Assembly (NCBI RefSeq): GCF_002161055.1
Contig: NZ_NFLT01000011.1
Span: forward strand, 1-64,000
DNA length: 64,000 bases
Source: Tyzzerella sp. An114
GTDB lineage: Bacteria > Bacillota > Clostridia > Lachnospirales > Anaerotignaceae
Reading direction: 5' to 3'
The translations under genes were made by a program, and so were the position numbers. The notes beneath the pieces were generated by a model. That model worked only from the letters and a program-made list of their open reading frames with translations. It was not told the origin of the DNA and searched no databases. This document shows, piece by piece, positions 26,823 through 36,800 of this stretch (positions are counted from its first letter, which is position 1; every line of letters starts with the position of its first letter).

Positions 26823-27836
26823 ATGGCAACACTAAAGGATATTGCAAAAAAAACAAAAGTATCCCAATCAACAGTTTCAAGAGTATTGAACAGGGATTCA
26901 AGTCTTAGTGTTTCCGACGAGACAAGAGAAAGAATTTTTAAGGCTGCATCGGAATTAGGATACAAAACAGTAGGTCAAAGATATGGAGATGATGCTTTTT
27001 CAAATAAAAGAATAGGTATTGCTCAAATGTTTGAGCTTAAAGAGCTTCTTGAAGACATATATTATCTTATTATGAAAAATATTCTTGAGGAGGAATGTTT
27101 TTCAAAACAAATTAATACAGTTACTCTTTTTAGAAATGGCGATAGAAAGTTTATAAAAAATGATGATGAAAAACTGGATGGAATTATTGCCATAGGAAGA
27201 TTTACACCTGAAGAAATAGAAGGATTTAAGGAATATACAAATAATATTGTTTTTATAGATTCATCACCAGATGAACAAAAATATTACAGCATAGTTCCAA
27301 ATTATCATCTTGCTGTAAGACTTGCTATAAATGAATTTATTGAAAAAGGTCATAAAGATATAGCATTTATGGGTAGTTGTTATACTTTTGGAGATACTAA
27401 AGCAATTACTCTTGACCCAAGATTTTATTATTATAGAAATTCAATGAGTGATAAAAAATTGTTTAATAAAAATTTTGTTATAGACTGTGAAATGAATTCT
27501 AAAAGCGGATATGATAAAATGAAGGAGTTTATAAAAAATTCTGAAAATATGCCTTCAGCAATATTTATTGCTAGTGACTCCATAGCTCCTGGAGCTTTAA
27601 AGGCGTTACAAGAAGAAAATATATCAGTTCCAGATGATATAAGTATTATAACATTTAATAATACAAGTTTATCAGAGTTTGCAAATCCACCTTTAACATC
27701 AATCGAAGTTTATATGCGTGAAAATGCCAAAGCTGGATTATTGTCTCTTGACCAAATTTGGAATGGTGAAAATCATTGTAAAAAAATAGTTATATCCTGT
27801 GAGCTTATTGATAGACACAGTGTAAAACAATTATAA
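26823..27836 (+). CDS. LacI-family transcriptional regulator
   Basis: A 337-aa LacI/GalR repressor. Helix-turn-helix at 1-60 (MATLKDIAKKTKVSQSTVSRVLN), then a periplasmic-binding-like sugar sensor. The ATG at 26823 follows AAGGAGAG; a longer frame from 26739 lacks a site and does not fit the family start. It precedes the GH42 beta-galactosidase by about 370 bp on the same strand and probably represses that and the neighbouring galactoside genes (inference). Confidence 0.88.
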   Translation: MATLKDIAKKTKVSQSTVSRVLNRDSSLSVSDETRERIFKAASELGYKTVGQRYGDDAFSNKRIGIAQMFELKELLEDIYYLIMKNILEEECFSKQINTVTLFRNGDRKFIKNDDEKLDGIIAIGRFTPEEIEGFKEYTNNIVFIDSSPDEQKYYSIVPNYHLAVRLAINEFIEKGHKDIAFMGSCYTFGDTKAITLDPRFYYYRNSMSDKKLFNKNFVIDCEMNSKSGYDKMKEFIKNSENMPSAIFIASDSIAPGALKALQEENISVPDDISIITFNNTSLSEFANPPLTSIEVYMRENAKAGLLSLDQIWNGENHCKKIVISCELIDRHSVKQL

Positions 27837-28015
27837 AAAACATATAATTAATGTTAAGTTTAAATAAAAAATACTTAAATATAAAGAATATTATGTTATA
27901 AAATGTAAAAATATATATTTCTACAAAAACATAATATTCTTTTTTATTGTGAAATTTAGTAAAAATTGTGAGTAAAAAATTTACTTTAATAAATGTAAAA
28001 TTTGGATTTAATTCA
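27837..28015. other. AT-rich intergenic region upstream of GH42 promoter
   Basis: No coding signal. It contains an imperfect U-tailed hairpin around 27880-27945 (AATATTATGTT with AACATAATATT) that may end the lacI transcript. Confidence 0.45.
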
Positions 28016-28044
28016 TTGACCTATAACTATTGTTGTGATAATAT
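28016..28044 (+). promoter_or_regulatory. Promoter of the GH42 beta-galactosidase gene
   Basis: TTGACC (28016-28021), a 17-bp spacer, and TAATAT (28039-28044). Confidence 0.7.
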
Positions 28045-28063
28045 TATGTCATAAACAACAATA
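28028..28063. promoter_or_regulatory. Inverted repeat over GH42 promoter (probable operator)
   Basis: TATTGTTGT at 28028-28036 is exactly complementary to ACAACAATA at 28055-28063, with 18 bp between the arms. The repeat spans the -10 box and start point. The LacI-family neighbour is the obvious candidate binder. Confidence 0.6.
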
Positions 28064-28209
28064 AATACTATATATTTAATAAATATAGTGACAAAATAGC
28101 ATAAATCTATATTGCTAAAATTTATTATGGTTTTAATATTGAGTAGGTAAAAATATTAGTAAACAAAATGTTAAAATATTTTTATGATGAAAGGTACAGG
28201 TGGAGTAAA

Positions 28210-30153
28210 ATGTGGTTAGGTGTTGATTATTATCCAGAACAATGGGATATATCTATGATGGATAAAGACATGGATAATATTGTTGAGCTTGGTTGTAATG
28301 TAATAAGAATAGCAGAATTTTGCTGGCATATTATGGAGAAGAAAGAAGGTCAGTACGATTTTTCATTTTTTGATAATGTAATAGCTAAAGCAAAATCAAA
28401 AGGGTTAAAAATTATTATGGGAACTCCTACTGCAACAATACCTGCATGGCTTGCAAAAAAACACCCAGAAATACTTTCAGAGTTTGAAAATGGAAGAAAG
28501 AGAACTTTTGGTGGAAGACATGTTTATTGTTTTAACAGTCCATATATGTATGAATATTCTGAAAAAATAATAAGAAAACTTGTTGAACATTATAAAAATG
28601 AAGAAGCTATTGTTGCATGGCAGATTGACAATGAGTTTGGACATGAGGGCAGTGATATATGTTATTGTAATCAGTGCCATAAAGCTTTTCAAGAATATCT
28701 TAAAAATAAATTTAATGGTGATATAGAGCTTTTAAACAGTACATATGGAACAACTTTCTGGTCACAAGAATACAATGATTTCGATGAAATACCTCTTCCA
28801 ACAGAGACAATAACAACTCATAATCCATCATTGAGACTTGATTGGGAAAGATTTAGAAATGAAAGTATTGTAAATTTTGCTGCTTTCCAATCAAAACTTA
28901 TTAAAGAAATAGCTCCAAATGCAGTTGTTATGCATGACTTCCCAGGTGGTGGACTTGATAAACATTGTGATTATTCCGACGTAGCAAAACATCTTGATGT
29001 TGTTGCATATAATAACTATCCTGTATGGGGTGGTCAAAAAGAGCCAATTCCACCTCATGAAATAGCTTTCGGACTTGACTATATAAGAGGATTAAAGAGA
29101 GAAAACTTTTGGATTACAGAGGCTATTATGGGGGCACAAGGTCATGATGTAACAGGTTTCCTTCCTCGTCCAAATCAGGCTAAAATGTGGTCATATCAGG
29201 GAATGGCTAGAGGATGTTCATCTCTTATGTATTTTAGATATAGAGGAGCTACAAAGGGTGCAGAACAATTTTGTTATGGAGTAATTGATGCTGATAATAT
29301 AAAGAGAAGAAAATTTTATGAAGTTCAAGACTTTTTCAAAACAATATCAAAATATGATAAACAACTTGAACTTCCTATAAATAGTAAAGTTGCAATAATA
29401 TATGATTATGATTCAATAGCATCTTTTAGAATTCAGAAACAAAGTATACTTCTTGATTGTCATAATGAAATGAAAAAATTATATAAACCATTTTATGATA
29501 TTAATGTTATGGTTGATGTTATACCTTCTGATGCTGATTTCTCAAAATACAGTATTATAATTTTACCACAAATGATAGTTGTAAAAGACGAATTTAGAGC
29601 TAAAGTCAAAGAGTATGTAAATAATGGTGGAACAGCAGTATTTACATATAGAAATGCTGTAAAAGACGAAAATAATAATCTTACTTTAGGAAAAGTTATT
29701 CCAGTAGGATATGATGAACTTACAGGGGTATATGTTGATGAGACAGAAAGTCTTCAGGATATAAATGCATTCCCTATTATTGGAAATGGTGAGTTTAAAG
29801 GTAAAAATGGTACAGGTGGAATATTTAGAGATATGCTTGTTCCTACAACAGCAGAAGTTATGTTTAAATATGGTGATGATTTTTATAAAAACTATGCTGC
29901 AGTAACAAGAAATAATTATGGTAAGGGAAAAGCCTATTATTTAGGTTGTTCAACTGATGAAAATACCCTCAAAAATATTATAGGTACAATAATTAATGAA
30001 GTTGGCATTGTTCCTATATATTCAGATGAGGGAGTAGAGTTTGTTAGACGTGGAATAGGTAAAGAAGCAATAAATTTTGTTATAAATCATAATGGCTATA
30101 CAGCTCAATTTGGAGATTTTTCTTTGAAGCCTTATGAATGTAAAATTGTGTAA
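28210..30153 (+). CDS. Beta-galactosidase, glycoside hydrolase family 42
   Basis: A 647-aa cytoplasmic GH42 enzyme hydrolysing terminal beta-galactose. It begins MWLGVDYYPEQWD, the acid/base is Glu142 in WQIDNEFGHE, and the nucleophile is Glu304 in FWITEAIMG. The cysteine cluster CYCNQCHKAF near residue 155 is the zinc site seen in this family. A trimerisation domain and a C-terminal beta domain follow. The ATG at 28210 follows AGGTGGAG; an upstream in-frame ATG at 28168 lacks a site and would add an odd extension. It lies between LacI and the surface GH2 enzyme. Confidence 0.93.
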   Translation: MWLGVDYYPEQWDISMMDKDMDNIVELGCNVIRIAEFCWHIMEKKEGQYDFSFFDNVIAKAKSKGLKIIMGTPTATIPAWLAKKHPEILSEFENGRKRTFGGRHVYCFNSPYMYEYSEKIIRKLVEHYKNEEAIVAWQIDNEFGHEGSDICYCNQCHKAFQEYLKNKFNGDIELLNSTYGTTFWSQEYNDFDEIPLPTETITTHNPSLRLDWERFRNESIVNFAAFQSKLIKEIAPNAVVMHDFPGGGLDKHCDYSDVAKHLDVVAYNNYPVWGGQKEPIPPHEIAFGLDYIRGLKRENFWITEAIMGAQGHDVTGFLPRPNQAKMWSYQGMARGCSSLMYFRYRGATKGAEQFCYGVIDADNIKRRKFYEVQDFFKTISKYDKQLELPINSKVAIIYDYDSIASFRIQKQSILLDCHNEMKKLYKPFYDINVMVDVIPSDADFSKYSIIILPQMIVVKDEFRAKVKEYVNNGGTAVFTYRNAVKDENNNLTLGKVIPVGYDELTGVYVDETESLQDINAFPIIGNGEFKGKNGTGGIFRDMLVPTTAEVMFKYGDDFYKNYAAVTRNNYGKGKAYYLGCSTDENTLKNIIGTIINEVGIVPIYSDEGVEFVRRGIGKEAINFVINHNGYTAQFGDFSLKPYECKIV

Positions 30154-30793
30154 GAGAAAAACATAACAAGTATATAATATATATGAAATTATTATTTTAT
30201 ATGTTATGCTGATTATTTTGTAAGTGCTTTCTTAATATAGCCAATAATATATAAAATTGTTTTTTGAAAATGTAATTAAAATAGTATTATTTTACTAAAT
30301 TTATGTTATTTTATTCGGTTTTTTCGTATTTATAATAGTAATATTTTTGTGATATAGAAATAATATTAAATATTACTAAAAAAAGCTGTATATTTAAGGT
30401 TTTATAAGCTTAATTAGATTTATTATAATATTTTGATAATTTTATTATTAATTATAAAAATAAGCATAAATAATGTTTTAATAAATTTATTACTATTATA
30501 AGGAAATAAAAAAATTTAATATTAAATGTTAAAAATTCTTTAAAACAGCGTAAAAACAGGGTTTAATACCCTGTTTTTTTATATTATCCGCTTATATAGT
30601 TTAATAATAATATAAAACATTACGCTTTGTGAAATTATGATGTTTTATAATATAAAAATATTATTTTAAAATATTTTAATATAAAGAGCTAAAATTTTTA
30701 TTAAAAGTAATTGTAAATAAAAATATACTAATATTTTCTATGAATGCGACATTGAATTTTAATATATTATAAAATACAATTTAATTGTGTTAG
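30154..30793. other. AT-rich intergenic region between GH42 and surface GH2 genes
   Basis: About 640 bp without a recognisable gene, very AT-rich. A terminator lies at 30550-30581. No tRNA or repeat is visible. Weak hairpins (CATAAC with GTTATG near 30165-30208) may terminate the GH42 transcript. Confidence 0.5.
30550..30581 (+). terminator. U-tailed hairpin ahead of the surface GH2 gene
   Basis: AAAACAGGGT pairs with ACCCTGTTTT across a 5-nt loop and is followed by seven T residues. It lies about 400 bp beyond the GH42 stop, so it may end a long 3' region or an unannotated short RNA. Confidence 0.8.
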
Positions 30794-30822
30794 TTGACAT
30801 TTGATGTGATTTCACATTAAAT
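30794..30822 (+). promoter_or_regulatory. Promoter of the surface GH2 gene with spacer palindrome
   Basis: TTGACA (30794-30799), a 17-bp spacer, and TTAAAT (30817-30822). The spacer contains TGTGATTTCACA (TGTGA/TCACA arms), a possible operator. Confidence 0.55.
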
Positions 30823-30879
30823 GTACTTCTTACCCTGTTGCATGTTGTAGCAATTTTATAAGTTATGGGAGGAAAAGAA

Positions 30880-33800
30880 GTGAAAAAGAAGCAATTACTA
30901 TCAGGCTTTTTGGCAGCAGCAATGTGTTTCAATGTGTTGACCACAAGTGCTTTTGCCGACAAATTTCTAAGGTCGACAGATAGTCAGACATCTTCAGTTG
31001 CAGAAACTGTATATGTCAATTCTTATGTCGGCTCAGCTCGTACAGTGGACTTTAGTGACCACTGGCGTTTTTATCTGGGGGACGGCGGAAGTGCTGCACC
31101 AGATTACAATGACTCATCTTGGAGAAATGTAGACTTGCCTCATGATTACAGTATCGAGCAGGAATATTCTTCCTCAAATGAAGCTGAAAGCGGTTATCTC
31201 CCCGGCGGTACAGGCTGGTATAGAAAGAGCTTTACAGTTTCACCAGAATGGCAGAATAAAAAAGTGCAGATTGATTTCGGCGGGGTCTATATGAATGCCA
31301 CAGTATACCTTAATGGTCAGGAATTAGGTTTCCACCCTTATGGATACACAGCATTCTCATTTGAACTTCCAAAAGAATTGCTTAATTTTAACGGTGAAAA
31401 TGTTATAGCTGTTAAAGTTGAACACAAAACTCCTTCCAGTAGATGGTATTCAGGAAGTGGTATTTATCGTTCTGTAAACCTTACTGTAACAGACCCTATA
31501 CATGTGGCACAGTATGGTACATACATTACTACACCTGATATTAAATCTGGAGGCGGTAAAGTTAATGTAAAAACAACAGTACAGAATGACAGCACAGAAG
31601 ATGCGGAAATAACATTAAGACATTCTGTTTATGAAAAGGGAAATGAAACTGCTGTTGCAACAGGGCAGAGCGAACCTTTCACAGTTAGCGGAAATGGAAA
31701 AGTTGATAAAGATGTAAGTGTGACTGTAAGTTCTCCAAAACTTTGGTCAACAGATTCACCTAATATGTATTATGTTACAACAGAAGTTTTAAAAGATGGG
31801 AATGTAATTGATACATATAATACTGATTTTGGTTTCCGTTATACAGAGTTTAACAGTACACAGGGATTTTTATTAAACGGTGTACCAACAAAATTAAAAG
31901 GCGTTTGTATGCATCATGACCAAGGTGCTCTCGGTTCAGAAGCATGGTATCGTGCAATAGAGCGTCAGGTAGAAATACTTAAAGACATGGGTTGTAATGC
32001 AATTCGTGTTACTCATAACCCAGCAGCAAAAGAGCTTATTGATATCTGTAACGAAAAAGGTATGATGGTTGTTGATGAAGCTTTTGATATGTGGGTAATG
32101 TCAAAGAACGGAAATAGCAACGACTATGCATCATGGTTTGAAAAAACTATTGATACAGATAACACAATAGTAGGAAAAGAAGATGGAATGACATGGTCTG
32201 AATATGATATCAAAGCTATGGTAAATCAAGATAAGAATTCACCAGCTGTTATTATGTATAGCCTTGGAAATGAAATTTTTGAAGGTACAGCAAACAATCG
32301 TGCTGGAGAGTATCCAGATATAGCAAGACAGCTTTGTACATGGGTACAGGAAATAGACGCTACACGTCCTCCTACATTTGGACAGAATACAAATAATGAA
32401 GCAACAGGAAAGAGAGTAGGAGCTGTATTAAAAGAGTTTGGTGGAATTTCTGGTGTAAACTATGCAAATACAGGAAGATATGACACTTGGACAACTTATG
32501 ATGGTGGACTTCTTGTTTATTACTCAGAAACAGCATCAGCAGTAAATAGCCGTGGTGTTTATGACAGAAAGAACAGTAACGGAGATGGTGGAAAAGGTGA
32601 TTATCTCCTTACATCTTATGATAAGAGTGCTGTTAACTGGGGAGCAACAGCTAGTGATGCATGGATGCGTACACTTCAGAGAGATGGCAGTATGGGAGAA
32701 TTCGTTTGGACAGGTTTTGACTATATTGGTGAACCTACTCCTTGGAATGGCGTTGGACCTGGTGCTCAGGGAACATGGCCAAATTCTCCAAAATCATCTT
32801 ACTTTGGTATTATAGATACAAATGGTCTTCCAAAAGACTCCTATTGGTTATACCAAAGTATGTGGAATGATGATGTAAACACACTTCATGTACTTCCTAC
32901 ATGGAACAAAGATGAAATCGTTGTTGATGGTTCAGGAAATGTTGAAGTTGTAGTTTATTCAGATGCAGCAAAAGTTAAACTTTTCCTTAATGATGAAGAA
33001 GTTGCAGAAGCTACTTCAGTTGAAAAAACAACACCAGCCGGATATAAATACAGATTATGGCAGGGTGGAGAAGGTCATAAGAACCTTTATGCTACTTTCC
33101 AAGTTCCTTATAAAGAAGGTACATTAAAAGCAGTTGCTTATGACGAGTCAGGAAAAGAGATTTCAAATACAGAGGGAAGAAATGTTGTTGAGACAACAGG
33201 AAATCCTACAAAACTTAGTCTTGAAGCTGATAGAAGTACAATAACAGCTGATGGCGATGATTTAAGTTATATAACAATTAATGTTGAAGACTCAAAAGGT
33301 AATATTGTAAATTCAGCAGACAATACAATAAGCCTTTCTATTGAAGGTAATGGAGAAATTGTTGGTGTTGATAATGGACGTCAACCAGACCATACTTCTT
33401 ACCAGTCACTTACTCATAAAGCTGGTGCTGGACAGCTTGTTGCAATAGTACAGTCTGAAAAAGACGCTGGTTCATTTACAGTAACAGCAAAATCAAGCGG
33501 ACTTGCTTCATCAAGTATAACTGTAAATACTAAAGCTCCGGAAGGTTCAGAACAGCCAGAAGATAGCATTATAAGTTATGAAATTTCACGTTATCACTAT
33601 GTTAAACTTGGAAATAAACCAAATTTACCTGATACTGTGAAAGTAACTTATCAGAACGGAAAAACAGAAACAAAAACTGTAACATGGAATGATTATGATG
33701 AAAGCTTAATAAATGAGGAAGGAAGTTTCTCAATTGGAGGAACTATTGATGGAACAAATGTTATCGTATCTGTAAATATTACAATGATAAGTGATGTTGT

Positions 33801-36800
33801 TGCTCTCCTCAATTATTCAGCAGCAGTACAGAGAAATGCTAGAAGTGTAAATCTTCCTATGTCACGTCCAGCTGTTCTTCCAGATGGAACAATACTCAAT
33901 GCAGAATTCCCAGTTGAATGGGAAGAAGCAGGAGATATGGACGAAGAAGGCGTTCATACAATAAACGGAACAAGTTCTGTTTTTGGAAAAGAAATACCTG
34001 TAACAGCAACAATAAGAGTTGCTGATGGCAATATTGAAGCAGGAGTAAACGTTGCACCTAGTGCTAACAGTATAAGCCAGAGCATACCTGCTGAACAGCA
34101 GAGCGGAAACCTTGAAGCCATAAGAGATGGAGCTAAAGAATACAAAGATGGTGCTTTCTGGTCAAATGATAAATTTGTTGGAGATACATCTTCAGTTACA
34201 TTTACATATGCAACAGTTCAAGATGTTACACAGGTTGGTGTGTATTATTTCGTAAATGAAAACACAGCAGTTCCTTCAAATGTATCTTTAGATTGGACTC
34301 CAACAGGTGGAGACACATGGACACCTCTCGATATAAAAGCATCAGAGCCTAAGAAGGTTTCAGAGGCTAATGGAGTTCAGGTTTGGCATGTAACATATGA
34401 TTTTGACCCTGTATCAGCTCTTGAAGTTAGACTTAATGTAACTAACGAAGAAGGAAAAATTACAGGAATAACAGAGATACAGCTTAATCTTGCTGAACGT
34501 AGTTTCCCTGTAAGTTCAGAGGATACATTATCAGAAATAACTGTAAATGGTGTTAAAGTTGATGATTACTCACTTAATAACAGAGTATATTCAACAGAAG
34601 CTCTTGTTATTGAAGAAGTAACAGCAAAAACAGAAAACAATACAGCATTTAATATACTTCCAGAGTATGAAGGTGTTGTAAGAATTCTTACAGAATCAGA
34701 AGACCATACAACTCGTGGAGAATATCAGATTATATTAGGTGGAGAGCCTGCTGGAAACAATCCTTCAGACGGAAGCCGTGACTATCCATATGAAAAGACA
34801 ACAGCAGAAGCTCCAAGTTATACAGGAGTTTCAGGAAATGAGGGTGGACCTGCATTTGCTGTTGACGGTTCAAATAATACATTCTGGCATTCACGTTGGG
34901 GAAATTCAGGTTCTGGAGACACTGATTTAACATCAAAACCAGATAAGAGATATATACAGATTAATCTTGAAGAAGAAATTACAGCTGATGCCCTTCGTTA
35001 TCTTCCACGTCCAGGAGCTGAAGGAAACGGCGGAAGCAACGGTATTGTTAAAGATTATCGTGTGGAAGTAAGTACAAATGGAACAGATTGGACTAAAGTT
35101 TCAGAAGGAACAGGCTGGGAAAGAAATTCAAATTGGAAAATAGCAACATTTGATGAGCCAACAAACGTTAAATATATTCGTCTTTACGGTGTTTCAACAT
35201 ATGGCGATGTAGTTGATAAATTTATGTCAGCTGCTGAAATTCGTGTTCGTGTAGCTGAAAAGAAAACAGATATTTCAAATGCACAGCTTACTTTTGATAT
35301 TTTAGAGTATGATTACACAGGCTATGAAATAAAACCACGTCCGGTAGTAACTCTTGATGGTGAAGAACTTACATATGGTGTTGATTATGTTTTTGAATAT
35401 GAAAATAATATTCAGCCTGGAGAGGCAACAGTAACAGCAAGAGGTATTGTTGGATATTCAGGTAAAGTTTCTGAAACATTCACAATAAATCCAGTTGAAT
35501 TTGTTGTTGAAGGATATGCACCAATTGAAGTTACAACATATGCTGGAAAAGCTCCAGAACTTCCTTCAAAAGTTTCAGCTAAAGTTAATATAGGACCAGA
35601 CATTGAATTTGATGTAGTTTGGGATAATATTGACCCTGAAAGTTATAGTGCACCTGGAACATTTACAGTAAAAGGAATTGTTGAAGGCCAGACATTACAG
35701 CCTACTGCAACAGTAATAGTAATAGGTGCAACAACAGTTGAAAGTTTCTCAACAGCAACTCTTGAAGGTGTTGTTCCAGAACTTCCAAGAAGATTAAATG
35801 TTTACTTCACAGATGGAAGTGTTGAAGAATATCCAGTAACATGGGAAGAAATTAATCCAGAAGACCTTACAGGTGTAGGTAATATTATAACTGTTAATGG
35901 TGATGTTGATATAACAAATTCTGAAGTTTATGAAATGATGGAAGGTGCAGGAGACAATGGAAACATTCGTGCAACTGCAACTATTCGTATAGCTGAAGAA
36001 GTACAATCAGACAATATTGCGTTTAACAGAAAAGGAACAGGTCTTCCATTTGCTATGGCATCTCATGGCGAAACAAACCAAGACTTACCTAAATATATGA
36101 ATAATGGTGAACGTACATCAACAAATGGTGATGGAAAAGAACTCTGGACAGATTGGGAAAGAGGAACATATCATAATCCTTCATGGGTAGGTATTGTATT
36201 AAGTGAAGATACACCAGTTACAGTTAATGAAGTTAGAGTTGGTTTCATAAGTGAAGTATCTGACGCAGCAAATGCAGTAAGACTTCCAGATGATTACAGA
36301 GTACAATACTATACAGGTGATGTATATGATTATGATGAAAGTTCTCCAAATACAGGAAGAAATTGGTCAGAGCTTTCAGATGATTCAAATTGGGAATATG
36401 TATCTGTAATTTCACAGGACGATATTCCAAATAATGGACTTGAACCTGATATTAAAACAGATATGCTTTCAGTTCAATTTGATAAAGTTAATACAGGTGC
36501 AATAAGAATTCTTATAACACCACAGGATAGTCAGTGGGTTGGTGTCGATGAAATCGAAGTATATGGAATAGATTGTGAAATGTACAATGATTTCATTGTT
36601 GACTCAATAACACTTGATGGTGAAGATATACTTTCACAGTTTGATGAAAACAAAGAGATAACAGTTACATTATCTCCAGATGAAGAATTACCAATATTAG
36701 AAGCAGTTGTTGATGAGGCTACAAATCCATCTGTTACAGTTGTACAGCCTGTTTCACGTCAGGGCGAAGGTTATGTAATAATAACATCAGAAGACGGAAC

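Noticed and set aside
30154-30793. Hidden gene in the long AT-rich gap before the surface GH2 gene
   Set aside because: No frame of useful length with a ribosome site; only a terminator and promoter are supported.
32695-32712. Glu607 in GEFVWTGFDY as the GH2 nucleophile
   Set aside because: From memory of BgaA spacing, the nucleophile is about 81 residues after the acid/base; YSETASA at Glu550 (85 after Glu465) fits, Glu607 does not.
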